The position numbers were made by a program, and so were the translations under genes. From assembly GCF_038396765.1 (NCBI RefSeq), contig NZ_CP150096.1, positions 1,967,001-2,031,000 of the forward strand: a stretch of DNA of 64,000 nt, read 5' to 3'. Below the pieces are notes generated by a model, which was not told where the DNA came from, made no database searches, and was given only the letters and a program-made list of their open reading frames with translations. This DNA is from Chitinophaga caseinilytica. GTDB lineage: Bacteria > Bacteroidota > Bacteroidia > Chitinophagales > Chitinophagaceae. Shown here piece by piece: positions 19,025 to 28,536 of the stretch (the first letter of the stretch is position 1; each line of letters opens with the position of its first letter).

Positions 19025-20380
19025 ATGCTGCCGTTAAAAAAGATATTTCCTGTTCTGATTGCATTGATTTCACTTTCCCTGCTGGGTATCATTTATATAC
19101 AGTTTAGCTGGATTCGTAATGCTGCCCATATCAAAAAAGAAGAGAAAGAACATAAAATGGAAGAGGCCGTTCTCGCCGCCGGCAACGACATCCTCAGCAA
19201 ATCCGTCACACCCGTCACCCGCATCCAGATCGACCGGAACAAACCCGACGGCGTGCTCGGCAAATTCATGCTCGACCCCTTTTCCGACAACAACATTAAA
19301 CAGGTTATACCCATCTCGGCACAGGTAGATATCAACGAAGTGTCTGCCGCGCTCCGCAAATCCATGAAGGAACGCAAGCTCGACACCATCTTCGAATTCG
19401 GCGTCGAATCCCCCACGCCACACGGCATCAACATCCAGCTCAGCTCCCGCAATTTCGTGGAACGCCTCCGCCGGCGCGACGTCGACTCCGCACTTTACCA
19501 GGAAATCATCGTTCCGCTCGCCGATAACCTCACATCGCCCACCATGGAAGTGCTCCACGTATTCGTTCCGCAAAGCAGTTTCACGGTGTTCAAATCGCTC
19601 GGATGGATGATCTTCGGCAGCATCGTTTTCACCATCATCATCGTCACCGCTTTCGCGCTCACCATCCGCACCATGCTCGGCCAGAAAAAACTCTCCGAGA
19701 TCAAGAGCGATTTCATCAATAACATGACCCACGAGCTGAAAACGCCGCTCGCCACCATTTCCCTCGCCATAGACGCCATCGGCAACGAACGCGTCATGGA
19801 AAACAAGGAAAAGATCAGGTACTTTTCGGGCATCATCAAAGAGGAAAACAAACGGATGAACAAACAGGTGGAATCCATCCTCCAATCCGCCCTCATGGAA
19901 AAAGAGGAACTGACCCTCAACCTCCAACCCATCGACGTTCACCAGCTCATCACCCATACCATCGACAACCTCCGCCTGCAGCTCGACGGCAAGAACGGCC
20001 GCGTGGAATTGCAGCTGAACGCCATCCAGCCCATCCTGAAGGCCGACGAAGTGCATTTCTCCAACCTCATCTTCAACCTGCTCGATAACGCGATCAAGTA
20101 TTCGAAAGACAACCTGGAGATCCGTATCGCCACTTCCAATACCCGCAAAAACCTCGTGATCTCGATCGCCGACAACGGTATCGGGATGAGCCGGGACACG
20201 GTGTCGCGCATATTCGAGAAATTCTACCGCGCCCATACCGGGAACGTGCATAACGTGAAAGGCTTCGGGATGGGGCTTACTTATGTGAAAGCCATCGTAG
20301 ACGCGCACAAGGGAAAGATCCGCGTGGAAAGCGTTATCGGTAAAGGCAGCCGTTTCACGATGGAGTTTCCGCAGGAGTAG
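19025..20380 (+). CDS. Membrane sensor histidine kinase (orphan)
   Basis: A 451-residue two-component sensor kinase. One transmembrane helix lies at about residues 6-29 and a second at about 197-219, bracketing an extracytoplasmic sensor domain of roughly 165 residues with no recognised fold. The dimerisation domain carries the phospho-acceptor His236 in THELKTPLATIS. The ATPase domain has the N box (LIFNLLDNAIKYS), G1 box (IADNGIGM), F box (FEKFYRAH) and G2 box (GFGMGLTYVKAIV). There is no response regulator next to it; the next gene is a ThiF-like enzyme. The partner is therefore elsewhere or the pair was split. Confidence 0.93.
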   Translation: MLPLKKIFPVLIALISLSLLGIIYIQFSWIRNAAHIKKEEKEHKMEEAVLAAGNDILSKSVTPVTRIQIDRNKPDGVLGKFMLDPFSDNNIKQVIPISAQVDINEVSAALRKSMKERKLDTIFEFGVESPTPHGINIQLSSRNFVERLRRRDVDSALYQEIIVPLADNLTSPTMEVLHVFVPQSSFTVFKSLGWMIFGSIVFTIIIVTAFALTIRTMLGQKKLSEIKSDFINNMTHELKTPLATISLAIDAIGNERVMENKEKIRYFSGIIKEENKRMNKQVESILQSALMEKEELTLNLQPIDVHQLITHTIDNLRLQLDGKNGRVELQLNAIQPILKADEVHFSNLIFNLLDNAIKYSKDNLEIRIATSNTRKNLVISIADNGIGMSRDTVSRIFEKFYRAHTGNVHNVKGFGMGLTYVKAIVDAHKGKIRVESVIGKGSRFTMEFPQE

Positions 20381-20416
20381 GTTATCTTTGCGGAGGAAAT
20401 CAGACCGTAGCATAAC

Positions 20417-21223
20417 ATGTTGTCAGAAAAAGAACTGAACAGATATAAACATCCCATCGCGGTACCCGGAATGGGCGTGCAGATGCAGGAGCAATTGAAG
20501 AAAGCGCGCATTCTCATCATCGGCGCGGGCGGATTGGGAAGCCCCGTTGCCCAATACCTCAGCGCCGCGGGCGTTGGCGTGATCGGCATCGCGGATTATG
20601 GGGTGATTCTGGAGGAAGACCTCCATCGCCAGCCCCTCTTCAACATGCAGGACGTGCGCAAGCACAAGGCAAAAATGGCCGCCAGCCGCCTCTTTTCCCT
20701 CAACCCCTGGAACAAACATTACCCTTTCCTCATACAGGTAAAACCGGAAAACGCCCGGCAGGTTTTCCAGGGATTCGACCTCATCGTGGATTGCTCGCAG
20801 CACCGCCCCACGCACCTCGTGACCAACGACGCCTGCATCCTCGATAACAAACCCTTCGTCATGGGCGAAGTCCATAACTGGACGGCCTGGTGGGGCGGGT
20901 TCAACATGCTGCCCGCCAGCGGAGCGCCCGCCGCTTCGTACCGCTGCAACGAATTCCTCCTCGACGATTTCCGCAATTTCGACGCCGGCGCCATGGGCGC
21001 CACGCACGGCGCCACCGCCTTGCTCATGGTGAACGAGATCATCAAATACCTCGCGGGCGTACCGGGACTTGCAGGAAAATTGCATACCTTCAATTACCTG
21101 CATCACCAGTTCGACGTGCGCGACCTCCATTCCGACGCGTCCAGAATTCAGGGCGTGAAGGACCAGGGGCTGCTGACGGCGGACGATTACGGCATGGAGA
21201 TCGTGCCGGATGTGGAAGACTGA
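20417..21223 (+). CDS. ThiF/MoeB/HesA-family E1-like enzyme
   Basis: A 268-residue adenylating enzyme of the ThiF/MoeB type. The nucleotide-binding loop GAGGLGSPVAQYLSAAG lies near residues 34-50. Family features include EEDLHRQPLF (the arginine-containing segment), the aspartate strand LIVDCSQHRPTHLVTNDAC, and the C-terminal GATHGATALLMVNEIIKYL. The CxxC pairs that bind zinc in MoeB and ThiF are missing, and only a single Cys occurs in the late region (YRCNEF). No thiamine, molybdopterin or ubiquitin-like gene is nearby. TATCTTTG at 20383-20390 may be its promoter. The exact acceptor is unknown. Confidence 0.8.
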   Translation: MLSEKELNRYKHPIAVPGMGVQMQEQLKKARILIIGAGGLGSPVAQYLSAAGVGVIGIADYGVILEEDLHRQPLFNMQDVRKHKAKMAASRLFSLNPWNKHYPFLIQVKPENARQVFQGFDLIVDCSQHRPTHLVTNDACILDNKPFVMGEVHNWTAWWGGFNMLPASGAPAASYRCNEFLLDDFRNFDAGAMGATHGATALLMVNEIIKYLAGVPGLAGKLHTFNYLHHQFDVRDLHSDASRIQGVKDQGLLTADDYGMEIVPDVED

Positions 21224-21252
21224 CCCGTTTTCACCCAAAGTCCCGGTCCTGT

Positions 21253-22032
21253 ATGGTATACTACATCCTCGCCGGTTATATCGTTCTCATCGTACTGGCC
21301 TTCGTCATCCAGGACCGCTTCATCTGGAAGCCGGAGAAACTGCATCCTGACTTCACTTTCCGGTACGATCAGCCTTTCGAGGAGCTTTTCTTCGACCCCG
21401 AACCGGGCGTGCGGCTGAACGGGCTGCATTTCAAGGTGCCGGAGCCGAGGGGGCTTTTGCTGTATTTTCATGGGAACACCCGCAGCATCAAGGGTTGGGG
21501 CAAATACGCCCGCGACTATACCCGTCATGGCTACGACGTGCTCATGGTGGATTACCGCGGGTTCGGGAAGAGCACGGGAAAGCGGTCGGAACCGCAGTTG
21601 CTGAAGGATGCGCAGTTCGTGTACGACGTGCAGCTGGAAAAATACCCCGAAAGCCACATGCTGGTTTACGGAAGGAGCATGGGGAGCGGGTTTGCGGTGA
21701 AGCTGGCCTGCGATAACCGGCCACGGTACTGCATCCTGCACGCGCCGTATTACAGTTTTACCCGCGTCGTCAAGCGATTTTTGCCTATTTTACCGGTAAC
21801 CTGGGTGTTGCGGTATCACCTTCGCGCCGATCAATGGATCCGGAAAGTGAATTGCCACACCTACATCCTGCATGGAACGAAAGACAGGTTGATCCCTATC
21901 CGCCACAGCGAAGCCCTCCGCGCGCTCAATCCCGCGAAAGTGACGCTGATCCGCATCCAGGGCGGCGGGCATAACAATCTGCCGTCTTTCCCGGAGTATC
22001 ATACTTTCATCCGCGACATCCTGCAGGAATAA
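21253..22032 (+). CDS. Membrane-anchored alpha/beta hydrolase (Bem46-like)
   Basis: A 259-residue hydrolase with an N-terminal membrane helix (VYYILAGYIVLIVLAFVIQ). Start chosen at ATG 21253, 29 bases after the previous stop; the frame is open further upstream only as a shadow of the ThiF gene. The oxyanion region is YFHGNTRSIKGWG, the nucleophile motif is GRSMGSG, the acid Asp lies in LHGTKDRLIP, and the His in GGGHNNLPSF. Substrate is unknown; Bem46-like esterases act on lipids or small esters. A close paralogue follows 12 bases later. Confidence 0.85.
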   Translation: MVYYILAGYIVLIVLAFVIQDRFIWKPEKLHPDFTFRYDQPFEELFFDPEPGVRLNGLHFKVPEPRGLLLYFHGNTRSIKGWGKYARDYTRHGYDVLMVDYRGFGKSTGKRSEPQLLKDAQFVYDVQLEKYPESHMLVYGRSMGSGFAVKLACDNRPRYCILHAPYYSFTRVVKRFLPILPVTWVLRYHLRADQWIRKVNCHTYILHGTKDRLIPIRHSEALRALNPAKVTLIRIQGGGHNNLPSFPEYHTFIRDILQE

Positions 22033-22044
22033 AGTTTACGAATC

Positions 22045-22866
22045 ATGGAGCAGCAGCCGTCTACCATCCGCAAATATCTGAAGAAGATCGCCCTGTGGGC
22101 CATCGCCGCGTACCTCCTGGCCGGGGTGATATTGTATTTTCTGCAGGATAAACTGCTATTTCACCCGGAAGTGCTGCCGGTCAATTATCAGTACAAATTC
22201 GACGTGCCTTTCCAGGAAATGCTCATCCCCGTCAATAAGAAAGTGAAGCTGAGCGCGGTTTTGTTCAAAGCGGAGAATGCGCGGGGGATGGTGCTGTATT
22301 TTCATGGGAATACGGCCAATATCAACCGGTATGCGAAGTATATGCCCGATTTTACCCGGAACGGGTACGAAGTGCTCATCATGGATTACCGGGAATTCGG
22401 GAAAAGTACGGGCAGGTTGACGGAAGAAGCGTTGTACGAGGATGCGCTCCTCATGTACAAGGTGGCCCGCACCCGCTTTGCGCCCCACCAGATCGTGATT
22501 TACGGGAAATCCCTCGGCACGGGGATCGCTACGGAACTGGCGTCTGTCCGCGATTGCAGGCGCCTCATCCTCGAAACGCCCTACTACAGCATCCACGACG
22601 TGGCAGCCGAAGCGGCGCCCATCTATCCCTACAGCCTCATGCTCGATTTCAAGCTGCCCACTTACGAATATCTCCCCAAAGTGACCGCCCCCGTCGTGAT
22701 TTTCCACGGAACGGACGACGAAACGGTACCCTACGCCTCCGGCGAGAAGCTGAAAACTTTCTTCAAGCCGGGCGATACGTTGTTCACGATCAAGGGCGGG
22801 GAGCATAATAACCTCGGGGATTATCCCTTCTACCACCAAAAACTCGATTCCATCCTGCAACTTTGA
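22045..22866 (+). CDS. Membrane-anchored alpha/beta hydrolase, tandem paralogue
   Basis: A 273-residue paralogue of the preceding hydrolase with the same layout: N-terminal membrane helix (ALWAIAAYLLAGVILYFLQ), YFHGNTANINRYA, nucleophile GKSLGTG, acid in FHGTDDETVP and His in GGEHNNLGDY. The two share the segment VLIMDYREFGKSTGR versus VLMVDYRGFGKSTGK and so arose by tandem duplication. Its gene is 12 bases after the first copy and converges on the LD-carboxypeptidase gene. Confidence 0.87.
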   Translation: MEQQPSTIRKYLKKIALWAIAAYLLAGVILYFLQDKLLFHPEVLPVNYQYKFDVPFQEMLIPVNKKVKLSAVLFKAENARGMVLYFHGNTANINRYAKYMPDFTRNGYEVLIMDYREFGKSTGRLTEEALYEDALLMYKVARTRFAPHQIVIYGKSLGTGIATELASVRDCRRLILETPYYSIHDVAAEAAPIYPYSLMLDFKLPTYEYLPKVTAPVVIFHGTDDETVPYASGEKLKTFFKPGDTLFTIKGGEHNNLGDYPFYHQKLDSILQL

Positions 22867-22882
22867 CAGGACGCCTGCGGGA

Positions 22883-23794
22883 TCAGCGCACCTCCGTCAG
22901 CGAAACGCCGCGGGGCGTCACTTTCAGCTCGTGCGGCACGCCCATTTTGAGGGCGTAGTTCTCGTCCTGATGCCCGACGGGGAAGTCGTAGCACACGGGA
23001 TAGTCGTATTCCGCCACCAGGTTGCGGATGATCTCGAACTCGGTCTGGCCGAACGGGGTTTCCGTTTCCCGGGGATCGGCGAACGAGCCCACCACGAGGC
23101 CGGCCAGGTTATCGAGCCAGCCTGCCCGTTTGAGGTTGTACATCATGCGGTCTACGTTATAGCGGTATTCGCCGATGTCTTCCAGCACGAGGATTTTCCC
23201 TTTGGTGTTGGGCTGGGATGCGGTGCCGGAAACGTTGGAAAGGAGGGTCAGGTTGCCGCCCACCAGTTTGCCGGCGGCTTTACCGGTACGGTTCATGTGG
23301 TGGGGCTCGGCGGTATACCGGCTCCGTTTGCCGGACAGGGCATCGCGGAGGCTGGCTACATAATTATTGTCCTGGGTAGACGGGGTGATGCCGCTGCACA
23401 TGAGGGTGTGGAGGCTGGCGATCTTGAATTGTTCCTGGAGATGGGTATGCAGCACCGTGATGTCGCTATACCCGCAAAGCCATTTGGGATGGCGGCGGAA
23501 GCGGGAAAAGTTGATCCGGTCGAGGATGCACACGAGGCCGTAGCCCCCGCGGCCGAAAAGGATCGCCTTGATCTCCGGATCGTCCATCATATCCTGCAAT
23601 TCCTCCAACCGGAGCTCGTCGGGCGCGGAAAAATTATGGAAGCTGGTGCCAACGGTGATACCGAGGTGGACGCGGTAGCCCCATGACCGCAGTACGTCTG
23701 CCGCAAACTCGGCCACCTGGAGCTCCATTTTACTGCTGGGGCACATAATGCCTATAAGGTCGCCTTTTTTAAGATAGGGCGGAATTTTGCTCAT
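22883..23794 (-). CDS. S66-family LD-carboxypeptidase
   Basis: A 303-residue enzyme that would remove the terminal D-Ala from murein tetrapeptides during cell-wall recycling. The catalytic triad of the family is visible: Ser in CGYSDITVLH, Glu in LVLEDIGEYRYNVDRM, and His in DFPVGHQDENYAL. The GRGGYG turn is also present. The start is set at ATG 23794 (MSKIPPYLKKGDLIGI); a longer frame upstream is not protein-like and would overlap the metG promoter. No signal peptide is seen, so it should be cytoplasmic. Confidence 0.9.
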   Translation of the reverse strand: MSKIPPYLKKGDLIGIMCPSSKMELQVAEFAADVLRSWGYRVHLGITVGTSFHNFSAPDELRLEELQDMMDDPEIKAILFGRGGYGLVCILDRINFSRFRRHPKWLCGYSDITVLHTHLQEQFKIASLHTLMCSGITPSTQDNNYVASLRDALSGKRSRYTAEPHHMNRTGKAAGKLVGGNLTLLSNVSGTASQPNTKGKILVLEDIGEYRYNVDRMMYNLKRAGWLDNLAGLVVGSFADPRETETPFGQTEFEIIRNLVAEYDYPVCYDFPVGHQDENYALKMGVPHELKVTPRGVSLTEVR

Positions 23795-23819
23795 TCGTCG
23801 TCGCTTTAGTTTACCTTTG
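23786..23819 (+). promoter_or_regulatory. Bacteroidota-type promoter for metG
   Basis: TTTG at 23786-23789 and TACCTTTG at 23812-23819, separated by 22 bases, one more than the usual maximum. It overlaps the start codon of the divergent LD-carboxypeptidase gene, and leaves a leader of about 80 bases before metG. Confidence 0.55.
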
Positions 23820-23903
23820 CAGATTAGTAATAAATTCACAAATAACCTGCTTCGGGTGACCAAAGTAAGTGTTATTTTCAATTTTTTAACGGAGAATACG
23901 CCA

Positions 23904-25982
23904 ATGGAAAAATTTAACAGATACCTGGTGACGGCGGCTTTACCCTATGCCAACGGACCGGTGCACATCGGGCACCTGGCCGGCTGCTATCTGCCGTCCG
24001 ATATTTACGTGCGGTATCTCAGGGCCAGGAAAATGGATGTAAAATTCGTCTGCGGGACAGACGAGCATGGAGTGCCTATCACGATCAAAGCCATGCAGGA
24101 AAACGTGAGCCCGCAAGACATCGTTGATAAATACTACGCCGTCATCCGCGACAGCTTCGCGGCCATGGGCATTTCTTTCGATATATTTTCCCGCACCTCC
24201 CGCCAGGTCCATCATGAAACGGCCGCGGCGTTCTTCAAGGAGATGTACGATAAAGGCCTGTTCGAAGAACGGGAATCAGAACAATATTTCGACGAGATCA
24301 AACAGGTGTTCCTCGCAGACCGTTACATCATCGGTACCTGCCCGAAATGCGGTAACGACCGTGCTTACGGCGACCAGTGCGAACGTTGCGGCAGTTCCCT
24401 CAGCCCGGATGAGCTCATCAACCCCCGTTCCGCCCTCAGCGACGCGGTGCCGGTGAAGCGCAAGACCAAACACTGGTACATGCCCCTCCAGCAATACGAG
24501 CCCTGGCTGAAACAATGGATCCTCGAAGACCACAAGGAATGGAAAAATAACGTGTTCGGACAGTGCAAAAGCTGGCTGGACAATGGCCTGCAAAGCCGCG
24601 CCATGACGCGCGACAGCAGCTGGGGCATCAAGGTGCCGCTGCCAGACGCCGAAGGGAAAGTGCTGTACGTTTGGTTCGACGCGCCGATCGGGTACATCTC
24701 CGCCACCAAAGAGCTCACCGAAAACTGGGCCGATTACTGGTGCAAGGACGACACGCGCCTGGTGCATTTCATCGGGAAAGACAATATCGTGTTCCACTGT
24801 ATCATCTTCCCCGCGATGCTCAAGGGCCACGGCGGTTTCATCGTTCCCGACAACGTTCCGGCCAACGAATTCCTCAACATCGAAGGTGAAAAAGTATCCA
24901 CTTCCCGCAACTGGGCCGTGTGGGTACACGATTATATCCAGGATTTCCCGGACCAGCAGGACGTGCTCCGCTACGTGCTCTGCTCCACGGCGCCTGAAAC
25001 GAAAGACAACGACTTCACCTGGAAGGATTTCCAGGACAGGAATAACAACGAGCTGGTCGCTAACCTCGGCAACTTCGTGAACCGTACCATGGTATTGATG
25101 CACAAGCTTTGCGGCGGGAAAGTGCCTCAAATGCACGCTTCCGTGAAAGATGCGGCAGACGATGCCATTTTTGCGATGTTGCAGGACGCGAAACTGAAGA
25201 TCGCCGAGAACCTCGAGAACTTCCGCTTCCGCGACGCCCTCGCCGAAGTGATGAACGTAGCCCGCGAAGGCAACCGCTACCTCCAGGAAAAGCAACCCTG
25301 GATCCTGGCGAAAACGCCGGAACTGCAGGCTGCCAACCAGGAAAAGATCGACAACTGCATGCACGTGTGCCTGCAGCTGACGGCCAACCTCGCCATTTTC
25401 CTCAATCCCTTCCTGCCGTTTACCGCGCAGAAAATCTGCCATATGCTGAAAGTGGTTGACAGGATGCTGGATTGGGAAAACGCCGGCAGCATGAAGCTTG
25501 TTAGCGTAGGATACTCGCTGCGCGCGCCCGAACTGCTGTTCAAGAAGATCGAAGACGAACAGGTAACGGCACAGGTGGAAAAACTTCATGCCGGACTGAA
25601 AAAGTCTGCCGCGGCGGCCGCAGCTGCTGCGCCTGCGCCGGAAGCGAAGCCCGCCAAAGCTGAGATCCAGTACGACGATTTCGCGAAGCTGGACCTGCGC
25701 GCCGGTACCATCACGCATGCCGAAAAAGTACCGAAAGCGGATAAACTGTTGAAACTCACCGTAGACCTCGGCAGCGAACAGCGGACCGTGGTGTCGGGGA
25801 TCGCAGAGCATTACGCGCCGGAAGCCATCATCGGCAAACAGGTGACGCTCGTCGCCAACCTGGCCCCCCGCAAAATGCGCGGCATCGAAAGCCAGGGCAT
25901 GATCCTCATGGCGGAAGATAACGGCAAGCTCGTATTCGTGAACCCGGATGCCACCGTGGCCCCGGGAAGCGGGATCAGCTGA
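23904..25982 (+). CDS. metG: Methionyl-tRNA synthetase
   Basis: A 692-residue class I aminoacyl-tRNA synthetase that charges tRNA-Met. The HIGH signature is at residues 21-24 in PYANGPVHIGHLAG. A zinc knuckle follows (CPKCGNDRAYGDQCERCG). The KMSKS loop is the variant KVSTS at residues 330-334. An anticodon-binding helical domain follows, then an Ala-rich linker near residues 570-590 and a C-terminal EMAP-II-like tRNA-binding domain (KLDLRAGTITHAEKVPKADK) that supports dimerisation. Start at ATG 23904; the upstream open frame is not protein-like. A strong terminator follows. Confidence 0.97.
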   Translation: MEKFNRYLVTAALPYANGPVHIGHLAGCYLPSDIYVRYLRARKMDVKFVCGTDEHGVPITIKAMQENVSPQDIVDKYYAVIRDSFAAMGISFDIFSRTSRQVHHETAAAFFKEMYDKGLFEERESEQYFDEIKQVFLADRYIIGTCPKCGNDRAYGDQCERCGSSLSPDELINPRSALSDAVPVKRKTKHWYMPLQQYEPWLKQWILEDHKEWKNNVFGQCKSWLDNGLQSRAMTRDSSWGIKVPLPDAEGKVLYVWFDAPIGYISATKELTENWADYWCKDDTRLVHFIGKDNIVFHCIIFPAMLKGHGGFIVPDNVPANEFLNIEGEKVSTSRNWAVWVHDYIQDFPDQQDVLRYVLCSTAPETKDNDFTWKDFQDRNNNELVANLGNFVNRTMVLMHKLCGGKVPQMHASVKDAADDAIFAMLQDAKLKIAENLENFRFRDALAEVMNVAREGNRYLQEKQPWILAKTPELQAANQEKIDNCMHVCLQLTANLAIFLNPFLPFTAQKICHMLKVVDRMLDWENAGSMKLVSVGYSLRAPELLFKKIEDEQVTAQVEKLHAGLKKSAAAAAAAAPAPEAKPAKAEIQYDDFAKLDLRAGTITHAEKVPKADKLLKLTVDLGSEQRTVVSGIAEHYAPEAIIGKQVTLVANLAPRKMRGIESQGMILMAEDNGKLVFVNPDATVAPGSGIS

Positions 25983-26000
25983 TCGTGAGAAAATAATGTT

Positions 26001-26029
26001 AAAAGGCCGGCGGATTCGCCGGCCTTTTT
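26001..26029 (+). terminator. Intrinsic terminator of metG
   Basis: A perfect 12-base-pair stem (26001-26012 with 26017-26028), four-base loop and a T run. Confidence 0.88.
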
Positions 26030-26090
26030 CTGTTTACGCAAGTTTTCAACCGTAAAAAATGCTAAATTCATTGCTCTAAAGCTGGAAATT

Positions 26091-28490
26091 ATGCAAAGAA
26101 GGATCAATAAAGTTGCTGTGCTGGGCTCTGGTGTAATGGGCTCGCGGATCGCGTGCCACTTCGCCGGTGTAGGCGTGAAGGTTTTACTGCTCGATATCGT
26201 GCCGAAAGAACCCAACGAAAAGGAAAAAGCCAAAGGCCTCACCCTCGAAAGCAAAGCCGTTCGCAACCGCATCGTGAACGACGCGCTTCAGGCCGCCATC
26301 AAATCCAATCCTTCCCCGCTTTATACCAAAGAAGCCGCCAATCACATCTCCACCGGCAACTTCGACGACGATATGAAATCCATCGCAGGCTGCGACTGGA
26401 TCATCGAAGTGGTGGTAGAAAATCTCGATATCAAGAAAAAGGTGTTCGAACAGGTGGAGAAATTCCGTACGCCCGGCACCCTCATCACTTCCAATACTTC
26501 CGGCATTCCCATCCATCTCATGACGGAAGGGCGCAGCGAAGACTTTCAAAAACATTTCTGCGGCACGCACTTCTTCAACCCGCCCCGCTATCTCCGCCTG
26601 CTGGAAATCATCCCCACGCCGCATACAGACCCGGCCGTGACGGATTTCCTCATGCATTACGGCGACCTGTATCTCGGCAAAACCACCGTGCTGTGTAAAG
26701 ACACGCCGGCGTTCATCGCCAACCGCGTGGGCGTTTTCTCCATCATGGCCATTTTCCACATCATGCAGGAAATGGGGTTGGGGATCGATGAGATCGACGC
26801 ATTGACGGGCCCCATCATCGGCCGGCCCAAGTCCGCCACCTTCCGCACCGCAGATGTGGTAGGCATCGACACGCTCGTGAAAGTGGCCAAAGGCGTGGCC
26901 GAGAACGCGCCGAACGACGAAGCGCGCGCCATCATGGACATTCCGCCGTTCCTGCAGAAAGTGGTGGAGAATAACTGGCTCGGCGATAAAACCGGCCAGG
27001 GCTTTTACAAGAAAACGAAAGGCGAAGGCGGGAAGGAAATCCTTACCCTCAACCTTCAGACCATGGAATACGGTCCGAAGCAGCGCGCGAAATTCGCGTC
27101 CATCGACGCAGCGAAGCCCGTGGAAGACCTCAAGCAACGTATCAAAATGCTGGCAGGCGCCAGCGACAAAGCGGGCGAGTTCTACAAAAACTTCCACGCG
27201 TACCTGTTTTCCTACATTTCCCACCGCATTCCCGAAATCGCCGATGACCTCTACAAAGTGGACGACGCCATGAAAGCCGGCTTCGGTTGGGAGATCGGGG
27301 CGTTCGAGACCTGGGACCTGCTCGGTGTGGAAAACGGTATTAAAACCATTAAAGACAAAGGCCGGACAGTGGCTCCCTGGGTGGAAGAAATGCTGGCTGC
27401 CGGCGTGAAAAGCTTTTACAAAATCGATGGCGGGAAGAAATTCTATTACGACCTCGCTTCGAAATCTTACAAGCCGGTACCTGGTGAAGACGCGTTCATC
27501 ATCCTCGAAAATATTTCCAACAACATCGTCTGGAAAAACAGCGCCTGCAACCTGTACGATTTGGGCGACGGGATTTTGTCGCTTGAATGGAAGACCAAGA
27601 TGAATACCATCGGCGGCGAGGTGCTGGAAGGTGTGCACAAATCCATCGACCGTGCGGAGAAAGACTTCCGCGGCCTGTTGCTCGCCAACGACGCGGCCAA
27701 TTTCTCGGCCGGTGCCAACGTGGGCATGATCTTCATGTTTGCGGCGGAGCAGGAGTACGACGAGCTGGACATGGCCATCCGCCTGTTCCAGCGGAGCACG
27801 ATGCGGCTGCGGTATTCTTCCATCCCTGTGGTGGTGGCGCCGCACGGGCTGACATTGGGCGGAGGATGCGAGATGAGCCTCCATGCGGATGCGGTGCAGG
27901 CCGGTGCGGAAACGTACATCGGCCTGGTGGAGCTGGGGGTGGGACTGATCCCCGGCGGCGGTGGTACCAAGGAATTTGCACTGCGCGCGTCTGACGAATA
28001 CCGGGAGGGGCAGATCGAGAACCCGATTTTGCAGGACCGCTTCCTGACCATCGCGCAGGCGAAGGTGGCCACGTCGGCCGCGGAGGCGTTCGAACTGGGG
28101 ATCCTGCGGCACGGAACGGACGCGGTGAGCCTCAACCACAGCCGGATCATCGCAGACGCCAAGCAGAAGGCCGTGGAACTGGCCGATGCGGGATACGTGC
28201 GGCCTATCGAGCGGACGGACATCCGGGTGCTGGGGCGTGGCGCCCTGGGCGCGATGCTCACCGGTATCAATGCCATGAAATTTGCCAACTATATTTCGGA
28301 GCACGACGGCAAGATCGCCGGGAAGCTGGCGTACGTAATGTGCGGCGGCGACCTGTCTGAGCCTGCGCTTGTCAGCGAGCAATACCTCCTCGATCTCGAA
28401 AGGGAAGCGTTCCTCAGCCTTTGCGGAGAGCGGAAAACCCTGGAAAGGCTCCAGAGCGTGCTGAAAACGGGCAAGCCGATCCGAAACTGA
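26091..28490 (+). CDS. Bifunctional 3-hydroxyacyl-CoA dehydrogenase / enoyl-CoA hydratase
   Basis: A 799-residue fatty-acid beta-oxidation enzyme. The order is dehydrogenase first, hydratase last, the reverse of E. coli FadB. The N-terminal NAD-binding loop is LGSGVMGSRIACHFAG (residues 10-25). The dehydrogenase motifs FFNPPRYLRLLEIIP and DTPAFIANRVG follow. The C-terminal crotonase fold (about residue 480 on) has FSAGANVGMIF, HGLTLGGGCEMSLHADAV and GVGLIPGGGGTKEFA, where the glycine-rich loops form the oxyanion hole. This layout is common in Bacteroidota, usually with thiolase and acyl-CoA dehydrogenase genes; these are not adjacent here. Confidence 0.94.
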   Translation: MQRRINKVAVLGSGVMGSRIACHFAGVGVKVLLLDIVPKEPNEKEKAKGLTLESKAVRNRIVNDALQAAIKSNPSPLYTKEAANHISTGNFDDDMKSIAGCDWIIEVVVENLDIKKKVFEQVEKFRTPGTLITSNTSGIPIHLMTEGRSEDFQKHFCGTHFFNPPRYLRLLEIIPTPHTDPAVTDFLMHYGDLYLGKTTVLCKDTPAFIANRVGVFSIMAIFHIMQEMGLGIDEIDALTGPIIGRPKSATFRTADVVGIDTLVKVAKGVAENAPNDEARAIMDIPPFLQKVVENNWLGDKTGQGFYKKTKGEGGKEILTLNLQTMEYGPKQRAKFASIDAAKPVEDLKQRIKMLAGASDKAGEFYKNFHAYLFSYISHRIPEIADDLYKVDDAMKAGFGWEIGAFETWDLLGVENGIKTIKDKGRTVAPWVEEMLAAGVKSFYKIDGGKKFYYDLASKSYKPVPGEDAFIILENISNNIVWKNSACNLYDLGDGILSLEWKTKMNTIGGEVLEGVHKSIDRAEKDFRGLLLANDAANFSAGANVGMIFMFAAEQEYDELDMAIRLFQRSTMRLRYSSIPVVVAPHGLTLGGGCEMSLHADAVQAGAETYIGLVELGVGLIPGGGGTKEFALRASDEYREGQIENPILQDRFLTIAQAKVATSAAEAFELGILRHGTDAVSLNHSRIIADAKQKAVELADAGYVRPIERTDIRVLGRGALGAMLTGINAMKFANYISEHDGKIAGKLAYVMCGGDLSEPALVSEQYLLDLEREAFLSLCGERKTLERLQSVLKTGKPIRN

Positions 28491-28536
28491 TTTTATATTT
28501 TCGCCATTCAAATCTGTCAACTTGGAAAACACACAC

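Noticed and set aside
24276..25811. A 511-codon minus-strand frame opposite metG
   Set aside because: Shadow of the methionyl-tRNA synthetase gene; no start context or motif.
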